This document shows, piece by piece, positions 17,083 through 24,902 of a DNA stretch of 64,000 bases (positions are counted from its first letter, which is position 1; the number at the start of each line of letters is the position of its first letter). The notes under the pieces are model-generated. The model saw nothing but the letters and a program-made list of their open reading frames with translations. It ran no database searches and had not been told where the DNA came from. The stretch is taken from assembly GCA_003481005.1 (NCBI GenBank), contig QUKC01000010.1, positions 69,248 through 133,247 of the forward strand, in the 5' to 3' direction. The translations under genes and the position numbers were made by a program. Source of the DNA: Firmicutes bacterium TM09-10 (GTDB taxonomy: Bacteria > Bacillota > Clostridia > Lachnospirales > Lachnospiraceae).

Positions 17083-17126
17083 ACAATAGAATGCACGCTC
17101 TGCGAGCATTCTATTGTCATGAATCA
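17083..17126 (+). repeat. 44-bp hairpin repeat, full copy
   Basis: CAATAGAATGC and GCATTCTATTG form a perfect 11-bp stem around ACGCTCTGCGA, followed by TCATGAATCA. It is identical over the shared length to the copy at 53960. Confidence 0.85.
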
Positions 17127-17127
17127 A

Positions 17128-17176
17128 CAGCCACCGGAACGATCCCAAAAGACGTTCCGATGGCTGTAAATTTTTC
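17128..17176 (+). terminator. Terminator after the MFS gene
   Basis: CAGCCA-C-CGGAACG pairs with CGTTCCG-A-TGGCTG and is followed by TAAATTTTTC. Confidence 0.7.
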
Positions 17177-17341
17177 TCTATCCGTTGCCCTCAAACTGAG
17201 AGTATGTTAAAATAATTCAGATCATTCACAATCACAAAACCGGGGCGGTCTGCTGTTTTGCCCGTTCCGCAGTAAACCTGAGGGCAGCCGGAAAAGAGAC
17301 ACAACACTTTTTTCACACCAGCTGCTCCAAAATGGAGAAAC

Positions 17342-17433
17342 GATTGAAAAATAACATTTTTCAATCGCGAGATTTGTGTCTGCGCGCACTTGACACAAAC
17401 TCGACATACGCAAAAAGCGTGCGCAGAAATGAG
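17342..17433 (+). repeat. 92-bp interspersed element, copy A
   Basis: Begins with the palindrome GATTGAAAAAT/ATTTTTCAATC, then a GTGTC/GACAC stem, and ends CGCAAAAAGCGTGCGCAGAA plus ATGAG. It matches the reverse complement of 37462-37553 at 87 of 92 bases. It sits 8 bases before the pncB start and therefore forms the pncB leader. The 17177-17341 stretch before it shows nothing recognisable. Confidence 0.85.
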
Positions 17434-17441
17434 AGAAAAAC

Positions 17442-18899
17442 ATGGGAAAACAGAATCTTACCCTCATGACCGACCTATATGAGCTGACCATGATGCAGGG
17501 ATATTTTCGCAACAAGGATCGTAACGAAACCGTTATCTTTGACGCATTTTACCGCAATAATCCGATGGATTCCGGTTATTCCATCTGTGCAGGCCTAGAG
17601 CAGGTAATCGATTATATCAACAATCTACATTTTGAAGACGACGATATCGCTTATCTGCGCAGCCTTGGCATCTTCGGGGAAGATTTCCTGGACTATCTGC
17701 GTGACTTCCATTTTTCCGGTGATATTTACGCGATCCCGGAAGGCAGCATCATGTTTCCCAGAGAACCTATGATTAAGGTTATCGCGCCGATCATGGAAGC
17801 ACAGCTTGTCGAAACCGCCATTTTAAATATCATCAATCATCAGAGCCTGATCGCGACAAAGACTTCCCGGGTCTGCTTCGCAGCCCGTGGAGACGGAATT
17901 ATGGAATTCGGTCTGCGCCGCGCACAGGGTCCGGATGCCGGAACCCTCGGCGCGAGGGCTGCCATGATCGGCGGCTGTGTCGGCACGAGCAATGTTCTCG
18001 CAGGACAGCTTTTTGACGTTCCTGTCAAAGGCACACACGCCCACAGCTGGATTATGAGCTTTCCGGATGAGTACACTGCATTTAAAACCTATGCAGATAT
18101 GTATCCTTCCGCCTGCATCCTGTTAGTCGATACCTACGACACCTTAAAATCCGGCGTTCCGAATGCGATCCGCGTGTTCACCGAGATGCGTGAGGCAGGT
18201 ATTCCCCTCACCTTTTATGGCATCCGCTTAGACAGCGGCGACCTCGCCTATCTGTCCAAAAAAGCCCGGAAGATGCTCGATGAAGCCGGCTTTCCGGACG
18301 CTGTGATTTCTGCTTCCAACGATCTTGACGAATACCTGATCGACAGTTTGAAGGTACAGGGCTGTAAAATTACGTCCTGGGGCGTCGGCACTCATCTGAT
18401 CACCAGCAAAGACTGGCCGTCCTTCGGCGGCGTTTATAAACTCGCTGCGATCCAGGATGCACAGAGCGGCGAATTTATCCCCAAGATCAAGCTTTCTGAA
18501 AATTCCGAAAAAATCACAAACCCGGGCAATAAGAAAATATACCGGATTTATGAAAAAGATACCGGAAAGATCAAAGCCGACCTGATCTGCCTTGTCGATG
18601 AAACCTACGATGAAAACGAACCCCTTGTCCTCTTTGACCCCAATGAACCCTGGAAAAAGACGAAGCTGTTGCCCGGTACTTATGAACTGCGTGAGCTGAT
18701 GGTTCATGTCTTCGACCACGGTAACTGTATTTACCATTCTCCGAAGGTCATGGACATCCGCGATTACTGCCAGAAAGAACTGGAAACTCTCTGGGAAGAA
18801 ACCCGCCGTCTGGTCAATCCCCACGGCGTTTATGTCGATCTTTCCCAGAAATTATATGATATGAAGATCAGCCTGCTCAACCAGATGAGTCAGGTATAA
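17442..18899 (+). CDS. pncB: Nicotinate phosphoribosyltransferase
   Basis: Cytosolic enzyme of NAD salvage that joins nicotinate to PRPP, with ATP use, giving nicotinate mononucleotide. The 485-residue protein starts LTLMTDLYELTMMQGYF, the usual N-terminus of the Gram-positive form, and shows EFGLRRAQGPDAGTLGARAA, GTHAHSWIMSF (with the histidine phosphorylated in this family) and FYGIRLDSGDLAYLSKKARK (phosphoribosyl binding). GAGAG lies a short distance before the ATG. It is followed by degV with a gap of 20 bases, so the two are probably co-transcribed. Confidence 0.96.
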   Translation: MGKQNLTLMTDLYELTMMQGYFRNKDRNETVIFDAFYRNNPMDSGYSICAGLEQVIDYINNLHFEDDDIAYLRSLGIFGEDFLDYLRDFHFSGDIYAIPEGSIMFPREPMIKVIAPIMEAQLVETAILNIINHQSLIATKTSRVCFAARGDGIMEFGLRRAQGPDAGTLGARAAMIGGCVGTSNVLAGQLFDVPVKGTHAHSWIMSFPDEYTAFKTYADMYPSACILLVDTYDTLKSGVPNAIRVFTEMREAGIPLTFYGIRLDSGDLAYLSKKARKMLDEAGFPDAVISASNDLDEYLIDSLKVQGCKITSWGVGTHLITSKDWPSFGGVYKLAAIQDAQSGEFIPKIKLSENSEKITNPGNKKIYRIYEKDTGKIKADLICLVDETYDENEPLVLFDPNEPWKKTKLLPGTYELRELMVHVFDHGNCIYHSPKVMDIRDYCQKELETLWEETRRLVNPHGVYVDLSQKLYDMKISLLNQMSQV

Positions 18900-18919
18900 A
18901 AAAACCGATGGAGGAACCT

Positions 18920-19795
18920 ATGCTGAAAATTATTACAGATTCCGCCTCCGATATGCCTCAGTATATTGTAGAGCGTTTTAATCTGCACGTCATTCCGACT
19001 CCTGTTGTTATCGACGGGGTAGATTATTTAGACGGTGCAACCATCCACACGAAAGAATTTTATGAAATTCTGGATGACGTCAGCCGCGATATCAAAACCT
19101 ATCACATCAATCCCGCTATGTTTGAGGAAGCGTTCCGTCCCTATGCAGAACATAACGACAGCGTGATCTATCTATGCTTTTCCACCGGAATCGCAGGCAC
19201 CTTTAATGCCGCTAACATCGCAAAGCAGAATATCCTTGAGGACTATCCGGATTTCGATCTGACCATCGTGGATTCCAAATCCGCTGCCATCGGCTTTGGC
19301 CTGATCGTATACAAGCTGCTGCTTTTACGGGAGGCCGGTGCAGACAAGGAAAAGCTGCTGCGCGCCGCTGATTTTTATGTCAACCATATCCGGCATGTTT
19401 TTACTGTCAGCACACTCCGTTATCTGATCAAGGGAGGCCGCCTTTCCAAATGGAAAGGAACTGCAGGGGAGCTGCTGGATATGAAGCCTGTTCTGATCGT
19501 CGACAAGGACGGCAGCCTGCAGGTATTAAAAACCATCCGCGGCCGTAAAAAATCCTTAAAAGCCCTGATCGAATATGTACAGGAAAACATTGCAGACCCG
19601 TCCCGTCAGATCCTGGGCATCTGCCACGGGGAAGATCCCGATTCCCTGCAGTATACCAAAGACCTTCTGCTGCAGGCCATTTCTCCAAAGGAGCTGGTAG
19701 AATCTACCATCGGCTGCGCCATCGGTGCGCACACCGGACGAGGCATCATCGGCATCGTGTTCTTTGATGCGATGGACGACGAATTCGATGTGTGA
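18920..19795 (+). CDS. DegV family fatty-acid-binding protein
   Basis: Cytosolic lipid-binding protein of 291 residues. The N-terminal KIITDSASDMP, the loop CFSTGIAGTFNAANIAK and the C-terminal STIGCAIGAHTGRGIIGIVF are the DegV landmarks; the serine/threonine residues there hold the carboxylate of a bound fatty acid. In Firmicutes some DegV proteins (FakB) present fatty acids to FakA kinase. The ATG at 18920 was chosen because GGAGGAACCT stands before it; an ATG 12 bases upstream would put that site inside the coding sequence. It lies downstream of pncB. A second DegV gene is at 39456. Confidence 0.93.
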   Translation: MLKIITDSASDMPQYIVERFNLHVIPTPVVIDGVDYLDGATIHTKEFYEILDDVSRDIKTYHINPAMFEEAFRPYAEHNDSVIYLCFSTGIAGTFNAANIAKQNILEDYPDFDLTIVDSKSAAIGFGLIVYKLLLLREAGADKEKLLRAADFYVNHIRHVFTVSTLRYLIKGGRLSKWKGTAGELLDMKPVLIVDKDGSLQVLKTIRGRKKSLKALIEYVQENIADPSRQILGICHGEDPDSLQYTKDLLLQAISPKELVESTIGCAIGAHTGRGIIGIVFFDAMDDEFDV

Positions 19796-19896
19796 AGCCG
19801 CCAAAAACAGCTCTGCTGCAGCGCAATCCTGGTGCCATGCAGAACATTTCGGCGTATGACAACCGTATATATTGATAGAATTTGACAAAAAATTAT

Positions 19897-19976
19897 CCCC
19901 ATATCCAAACCACTGTCTGAACAGGTATCCACATTTTGCGTGGCCTGTCAGCAGCGGCGGATATGGGGAGTTTTTA
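19897..19976 (+). terminator. Terminator after degV
   Basis: CCCCATATCC (19897-19906) pairs perfectly with GGATATGGGG (19959-19968), with an inner ACAGG/CCTGT stem, followed by AGTTTTTATT. It lies between convergent genes. Confidence 0.75.
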
Positions 19977-20027
19977 TTCCGCAATAGCGGTCATTATTGG
20001 AAAAAATTCTGCTTTTCCATGTCCCGT

Positions 20028-21296
20028 TTACCCGATCTCCACCGGCGCGCCATGGTTTAATCTGGATTCTTCCGCCGCGAACGCAACCAGATGGCTGTTG
20101 ATCGACTGCTCCAGCGAGGTGATGCCCTGAGGCTCTTTGCCGGTCGTGATCATTTCCAGAAATTCCAGCACCATTCTGACGTCACCGCCGCCATGTCCGC
20201 TGAAATCCGTCGCAAGCTTCGTCACATCAATCACCTCTCTCGGCTGTCCAAACAGTCCGATTTCGATAATATTTTTTGTCATATCCGCTGTGATATCGCC
20301 TTTTGTTCCCATGATCTTACAGTAACGGGAAGCGCCGTCACTCGTAAATCCGCTCATGGAAAAGCTGATGTTGCTGCCGTCGGTGTTTTCAATATTCGTG
20401 ATCTGATGATCTACAACGTTGTTGTCGCAGTGGAATACACAGCGTCCGTAAGGTCCTGTCTTGATTGCTTCATAGATGCTTTCCTCTGTCGGATGAATTG
20501 CCAGGACGTCAACCGGCCATTCGGTGTTGCCCTGCGCGATGCCGGTACGCTTGTTGGTGATATAAATTTTTTCCGCGTCAAACGGACAGTTTTCTTTTGC
20601 CTTACAGCCGTCCATGCAGCGAAGCGCAGCACCCTCCGGTGCGCAAGCTTCCTTGAAGAAATAAGTATCTCCCATCGAGGATACGCGCTTGGGCGTCTTG
20701 TCCGCCAACCACAAATACAGGTCGAAATCGTGACAGGTCTTCTGCAGACACATGGGGCTGGTCGTATTGCTGTTTCTCCAGTTGCCGCGCACGAAGCTGT
20801 GGGCCTGATGCCAGTAGCCGACGTTCTCGATGGCCTGAATCGTTACGACGTCGCCGATGGTTCCCTCAGAAATGATCTCTTTGATCTTCGAGAAAAAGGG
20901 CGTATAGCGCAGCACATGACAGACTACGATTTTTCTGTCATACTTGCGGGACGCTTCCAGCAGCTTATTACAGTCCTCTGCACTGGGGGAAATCGGCTTC
21001 TCCATCAGGATATGGTAGCCTTTTTCCAGCGCCATCAGCGCTTCCCGGACATGATCCTGATCCTGTGTGCAGATAAAAATCGCATCTGCCAGCTTCGGCT
21101 GTGCCAAAAGCTCTTCCGCACTCGTAAAGCAGCGCTCCTTCGGTACGTTGTACTCTTTTGCAGCTTCCTCTACACAGGCAGGATTGATATCTGCCAGCGC
21201 TGTAATCTCCATTAAATCCGGATATTGTTTGGCAATCGGCGCATAAGTTACTCTTCCGCGGCTTCCAAGGCCGACAATTGCAACGGTTGTTTTCAT
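20028..21296 (-). CDS. Gfo/Idh/MocA family NAD(P)-dependent oxidoreductase
   Basis: Cytosolic sugar or cyclitol dehydrogenase of 422 residues. The Rossmann motif VAIVGLGSRGRVTYAP is at the N-terminus, MEKPISPS gives the family EKP motif with the lysine, and HDFDLYLWLADK carries the histidine/aspartate expected near the active site. ATG at 21296 was chosen from AAGAGGAAAAC; the longer frame has no such site. The four cysteines around CMDGCKAKENCPF are an unusual insert and could bind metal. The remains of a sugar ABC transporter lie just upstream on the same strand, suggesting a former uptake-and-oxidation operon. Proteins of this broad family supply the 3-oxidation step of C-glycoside cleavage, but no link to the 2879-4280 pair is shown. 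Confidence 0.9.
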   Translation of the reverse strand: MKTTVAIVGLGSRGRVTYAPIAKQYPDLMEITALADINPACVEEAAKEYNVPKERCFTSAEELLAQPKLADAIFICTQDQDHVREALMALEKGYHILMEKPISPSAEDCNKLLEASRKYDRKIVVCHVLRYTPFFSKIKEIISEGTIGDVVTIQAIENVGYWHQAHSFVRGNWRNSNTTSPMCLQKTCHDFDLYLWLADKTPKRVSSMGDTYFFKEACAPEGAALRCMDGCKAKENCPFDAEKIYITNKRTGIAQGNTEWPVDVLAIHPTEESIYEAIKTGPYGRCVFHCDNNVVDHQITNIENTDGSNISFSMSGFTSDGASRYCKIMGTKGDITADMTKNIIEIGLFGQPREVIDVTKLATDFSGHGGGDVRMVLEFLEMITTGKEPQGITSLEQSINSHLVAFAAEESRLNHGAPVEIG

Positions 21297-21329
21297 GGTG
21301 TTTTCCTCTTTTCCTTTTGTGTTTGTTTC

Positions 21330-21368
21330 CCAAAACCAAATGACACCGTCGGCGTCGCCTGGTTTTGG
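21330..21368. repeat. Hairpin repeat with conserved GTCGGCGTCGC core, copy A
   Basis: CCAAAACCA (21330-21338) pairs with TGGTTTTGG (21360-21368) around AATGACACCGTCGGCGTCGC plus C. The core resembles that at 34581-34599, but the stems differ between copies while staying complementary. Confidence 0.6.
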
Positions 21369-21470
21369 TGCGTCAATATCGTATAACATTTTTTATTCAA
21401 ATCGTTTTTAATAAAATTGGTTTGAATAAAATATGCCACAGAAAAGACTTTCTTACAACTCATTTTCATC

Positions 21471-21520
21471 AAAAAAACCGCGGCATCCTGACATCAAACC
21501 TCAGGAATCGCCGCGGGTTT
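21471..21520 (-). terminator. Terminator of the former ABC operon
   Basis: On the minus strand AAACCCGCGG...ATTCCTGA pairs with TCAGGAT...CCGCGGTTT and is followed by a run of T. It lies between the solute-binding-protein remnant and the oxidoreductase gene. Confidence 0.75.
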
Positions 21521-21586
21521 CTTCTTTTTATCTTCTACAGGACACGCCTGACAAACGCTCCCTCAGACATCTGGTATCGTAACGGT

Positions 21587-21865
21587 TTACTTCAGTCCTG
21601 TTTCTTCACAGTATGTCTGCCACTGTGCTGCCCAGCCTTCTCTTGCGCTGTCCAGCCCTGCTGCCTTTACTTTCTCCCGGAAGGTTTCAACAGCTGCATC
21701 CACGTCGTCTACCAGACCGTTCTGCAGAGGACGCAGATATTCGCTTACTACATCATCGATTGCTGCCTTTTCTGCAGAATATGAGCTGTAATCCTCAGAA
21801 AAACCGCTATAAGGATCTACACTCGGCATACCTTTTTCTTCACAAATCTTTCCATTGCAAAGTAA
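21587..21865 (-). pseudogene. C-terminal remnant of a sugar ABC transporter solute-binding lipoprotein
   Basis: The frame reads CEEKGMPSVDPYSGFSEDYS, then a helical AEKAAIDDVVSEYLRPLQNG, and ends EGWAAQWQTYCEETGLK. This is the typical C-terminal end of large carbohydrate-binding lipoproteins of the YtcQ/LplA type. No signal peptide or N-terminal domain precedes it; the frame instead emerges from the permease gene at about 21850. The fragment is therefore the tail of a gene whose first four fifths are gone. It keeps its stop codon and a downstream terminator. Confidence 0.65.
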
Positions 21866-22557
21866 ATACCGATCATCGGCAGGTAGGAATTGATCAGAAA
21901 GAACACACACAGCGGGATCAGCATCAGAAACAGTACCCAGTTTTTCTGAAATTCTTTGATCAGCCCGTGTTCATGGCAGCGGATCCTCTCCTTCGCCTCC
22001 ATCCGCTTGATCAGTCCATAGGCTGCAAGCGCCAATATCAGTTCAACTGCCAGGATCCACGATCCGGAAAAGCCCTTCATTTTCACCACATTGTTGGAAT
22101 ACAGGACAAAACCGTAAGAGCCAAACACCAGAAGTGCTGTCAGAAGTGTCGAGGCCTTTCCGATCACATAAGTATGAAGCTCTCCCTTCCCATCGTCCCC
22201 TTTGCTGTTGCGAAAAACCTTCCAGATATACAGAAGCTCCAGATACCAGGTTGCAGCCAGCAGGATCAGCAACAGCATCGCATACAATCCGAAAACGCCT
22301 TTTCCGGAATTTTTTACAAATCCCAGCAGGGAAAAAATGCTGTAGCTCGAATACAGGCTGCCTGCTGCTTCTCTTGTAATTCCCAGCTTAGCAAAAAGCT
22401 TCGGAATATTTACCAGCTGAATCCAGTCCATAAAGGGAAGGGACAGAACAAACATCAGTCCATTCATCAGTGCCGTCACCAGCAGCCCTGTTTTTCTCCC
22501 CGTTTTCTCCTGTTCCAGACATGTATCCAACGTCAGAAGCATATTCTTTGGTTTCAT
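21817..22557 (-). pseudogene. Truncated ABC sugar permease (LplB-like) with an N-terminal membrane extension
   Basis: Membrane protein frame of 246 codons with a good start (AGAGAGGAAATT before ATG). Residues 1-200 carry four or five hydrophobic segments of an unrecognised membrane domain. The last 45 residues, LIKEFQKNWVLFLMLIPLCV then FFLINSYLPMIGIYFAMERF, match the first membrane segment of LplB/YtcP-type permeases, which should continue for about 270 more residues. Instead the frame stops after VKKKVCRV, where the solute-binding-protein tail begins in another frame. A deletion has removed the rest of the permease, probably a second permease, and most of the binding protein. If translated, the product is a non-functional fragment. 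Confidence 0.6.
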
Positions 22558-22595
22558 AATTTCCTCTCTATTCTGCCACTCAAAATATGTTTAAA

Positions 22596-22760
22596 TATAC
22601 TCAAACACATGGAGAAATTGAAGTCCTTGCGGATACTTCTTACTGCTTCATTGTGTATGCTTTGGCGATTGTAAACAATACGCTACTCACAAGTTCTTGT
22701 ACACTCCACAGTCGTAAATTCCTGCGATAGCCCGCAGTACATACTTACGTTTGCGTTCAT
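22596..22760 (-). ncRNA. Candidate omega RNA at the right end of the IS607 element
   Basis: The about 150 bases downstream of tnpB on the minus strand are non-coding, rich in potential stems (for example GTCC/GGAC near the end), and finish at CGCAAGGACTTCAATTTCTC. In studied IS200/IS605 and IS607 elements the guide RNA of TnpB comes from this place, and the guide is the first 16-20 bases beyond the element, here the flank around 22596-22611. No consensus was computed; the call is by position and family. Confidence 0.45.
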
Positions 22761-23911
22761 TATGCAACTTCGTAAGTTAAAGCATCTCTTAGATTAAGAG
22801 CAGCATTGAAATCCCTATCCTCGACATAGCCACAATCACAACGGTATATTCTATCTGAAAGCTTCAAATCTTTCTTGATAGCACCACAGCAGTGACATAC
22901 TTTGGATGATGGATACCATCTGTCTACGACTCTTAATTCAATACCATTTTCATCACACTTCGCTTTAAGCTTAGTTCTAAATTCATAGAACTTTTGTGAC
23001 GCAACGGCTTTTGATAGATGTCTGTTCTTCATCATTCCTGATACATTCAAATCTTCAATCGTTATATAAGATGGCTTGGTTTTCACTATCTCGGCTATTG
23101 ATTTATTGATATAATCAGTACGGATATTATCTATTTTATGATGAAGTCTTTGCACTTTGAGCTTTTGCTTTTGTATATTCTTTTGAGTGGACTCTCCTTT
23201 CTTTGAATTTTCATACTTGCGTGAGAGACCTCTTTGTTCTCTGCGCAATTTCTTTTCCAATTTCTTAACTCTTGCTGACTTATTGATATTTTTGTAAGTT
23301 TTACCATTAGAAACAATCGCCAGGTCTTTCAAACCCAGGTCAATTCCTATACCGTCATTGCTATTATTAGCAATCTTAGCGTCGGGAATTTCTACAAGAA
23401 CTGACACATAATATCTGTCTGCTTTGATGGATACTGTACCGCTTTTGATTTTCCATCCGTCTTTCGTTGTTGGTATATAGCCTTTTTCTTTCATGCGTAC
23501 CCAACCTAAAGTGGGTATGTTTAACCTATGTCTCTCGCATCTACAATCTTTAGGATTATTCTTTACGAAATACATTTTTACATCAGACTTACCTTTCCTT
23601 TTGAAATTAGGAAAAGCACTTTGGTGTTTAAAAAATCTTGTAAATGCAGTACATCCATCTTCAATAGATTTTTTTACAGCTTTTGAATATGCTTCTTTGA
23701 TCCATATTTTATCAGGATTATCAGGAACGTACTCATTATTGAGCCATACGCTAAAACTCTTGCCGGTCATAAACTTTTCACCCTTATCGTATAAAGCTTT
23801 GTTGTGACCGAGATAGAAGTTGTAGACGTATCTACAAGTGCCGATAGTCTTGTTAATCTTGATTTTTTGCTCGACTGTCGGATTTATTTCCGTTTTGAAG
23901 CTCTTTAGCAA
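22760..23911 (-). CDS. tnpB: TnpB, RNA-guided endonuclease of IS607 element
   Basis: Transposon-encoded nuclease, ancestor type of Cas12, of 383 residues. The RuvC residues are present: D in GIDLGLKDLAIV, E in YITIEDLNVSGMM and D in DRDFNAALNLRDA. The zinc finger is CHCC...CDC (KVCHCCGAIKKD and IYRCDCGYVEDRD). The N-terminal wedge/REC part starts LLKSFKTEINPTVEQ with the TCRYVYNFYL helix. All key residues are intact, so it is probably active. An ATG lies at 23920 directly against its GGGG; the TTG at 23911 has AGGGG at 9 bases and gives the usual family start, so it was preferred. Confidence 0.93.
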   Translation of the reverse strand: MLKSFKTEINPTVEQKIKINKTIGTCRYVYNFYLGHNKALYDKGEKFMTGKSFSVWLNNEYVPDNPDKIWIKEAYSKAVKKSIEDGCTAFTRFFKHQSAFPNFKRKGKSDVKMYFVKNNPKDCRCERHRLNIPTLGWVRMKEKGYIPTTKDGWKIKSGTVSIKADRYYVSVLVEIPDAKIANNSNDGIGIDLGLKDLAIVSNGKTYKNINKSARVKKLEKKLRREQRGLSRKYENSKKGESTQKNIQKQKLKVQRLHHKIDNIRTDYINKSIAEIVKTKPSYITIEDLNVSGMMKNRHLSKAVASQKFYEFRTKLKAKCDENGIELRVVDRWYPSSKVCHCCGAIKKDLKLSDRIYRCDCGYVEDRDFNAALNLRDALTYEVA

Positions 23912-24521
23912 TTTCCTCATCCCCTTCTATTTGTTTTTTATACTTACGAAGGCCGTACAATCTACTAGAAAAAACGTGAAGTATGGATACAATATCCTGT
24001 ACAAGTTCTTCTTGCGGTGATAGTTCTTCATTATTCACTACCACTATGGTTGTATGAAACCTCATACAGAATTTTTCAAACCAATCATAGCCAAATCTGA
24101 CAAATCTATCTTTATGTGTAACTATAATAGTTTTGACTTTTTGTTCCATTACTTCATCTAATAATTGATTCCACTTTTTACGATTGTAGTTAAGCCCACT
24201 TCCATAATCTTCAATACATTGATCTACAATGATACCTTTCGCATTGCAAAACTGACGTAAAAAAGTTACTTGATTTTGTAAATCATCTTTTTGGTTTCTT
24301 GTAGATACTCTGGCATAAATAACAATCTGACGATTATCGTTTTCAATATTTATGCCCTTAAACTGAAGATATTGATCATAAGTATAATAACGCCTATCAG
24401 TTGGAGTTCGATTTGCTTTTAGAATCCCCTCTCTATCCCAGCGTTGTAACGTTTTGACAGAGACACCCAATAATTCAGCAAAATCTTTTGGTTTGTAATT
24501 AGTGATATTAGATATGTTCAT
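23853..24521 (-). CDS. tnpA: IS607-type serine recombinase (TnpA)
   Basis: Transposase of 222 residues. It starts with a MerR-like helix-turn-helix (YKPKDFAELLGVSVKTLQRW, then RRYYTYDQYLQFKG) and continues with a serine-resolvase domain: IVIYARVSTRNQKDDLQNQV has the nucleophilic serine, and DYGSGLNYNRKKWNQLLDEV and HKDRFVRFGYDWFE are the other conserved segments. The HTH-before-catalytic-domain order is diagnostic of IS607. GGAGG lies 8 bases before the ATG, and a strong promoter precedes it. Confidence 0.94.
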   Translation of the reverse strand: MNISNITNYKPKDFAELLGVSVKTLQRWDREGILKANRTPTDRRYYTYDQYLQFKGINIENDNRQIVIYARVSTRNQKDDLQNQVTFLRQFCNAKGIIVDQCIEDYGSGLNYNRKKWNQLLDEVMEQKVKTIIVTHKDRFVRFGYDWFEKFCMRFHTTIVVVNNEELSPQEELVQDIVSILHVFSSRLYGLRKYKKQIEGDEEIAKELQNGNKSDSRAKNQD

Positions 24522-24542
24522 AACAATATCCTCCGTGGGTAT

Positions 24543-24571
24543 ATTTTAACACATTTAATTACTATTGACAA
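24543..24571 (-). promoter_or_regulatory. Promoter of tnpA
   Basis: TTGTCA (24566-24571) and TAAAAT (24543-24548) on the minus strand with a 17-base spacer, 22 bases before the tnpA start. Confidence 0.65.
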
Positions 24572-24600
24572 TGATTTTGATTACTTAAAGTTTGCTCCTT

Positions 24601-24835
24601 TTTTATTTCCCGCAATGAAAACCTTTCGGTAAAAGATCCCTGTCTGTCACGCGTTTTCCCAAAATGCTCACTACTTTTTTGCACCTATTCGATCTTCCCT
24701 TTTTATCTGCAAAAAAGCTTCTGCCGGAGGGCAGTGCAGTAATATTGCTGTCATTTTTTATCTTTTTGTTGCTTTCCTTATGCACTTTACTCATTCATCA
24801 TAATCTCCGCCTCCGTTTTTCACTATACAAAAAGC
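24601..24835. other. Non-coding stretch without recognised features
   Basis: Between the IS607 element and the promoter of the GGDEF gene. Short frames on both strands lack start signals, and no terminator or repeat was recognised. The left end of the IS may lie at its start. Confidence 0.5.
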
Positions 24836-24865
24836 TTGCGTATATGTATAAAAAAGTGCTATCAT
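24836..24865 (+). promoter_or_regulatory. Promoter of the GGDEF-AraC operon overlapping a candidate AraC site
   Basis: TTGCGT (24836-24841) and TATCAT (24860-24865) are 18 bases apart. A 25-bp sequence within it (24838-24862) recurs at 28609-28633 with 22 identical bases, upstream of the GH31-like gene. Confidence 0.5.
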
Positions 24866-24902
24866 CATCTTACAATAACTCAAACCAGAAATGAGGTCAG
24901 AA

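Larger units (their letters stand above)
22612..24600 (-). mobile_element. IS607-family insertion sequence (tnpA + tnpB)
   Basis: About 2 kb, clearly richer in A+T than its surroundings, with an IS607-type serine recombinase gene and a tnpB gene overlapping by about 60 bases. The family has no terminal inverted repeats and targets GG, so ends are approximate: a GG at 22611-22612 fits the right end, and the left end is somewhere between the tnpA promoter (24571) and about 24630. It sits 50 bases upstream of the truncated permease gene and may have cut that gene from its promoter. Confidence 0.88.

Noticed and set aside
20091..21215. 374-codon open frame on the plus strand
   Set aside because: Antisense shadow of the Gfo/Idh/MocA gene; no start signal and no recognisable motif.
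24664..24894. 76-codon hydrophobic frame upstream of the GGDEF gene
   Set aside because: No ribosome binding site, it runs through the promoter of the GGDEF gene, and the hydrophobic look comes from T-rich DNA.
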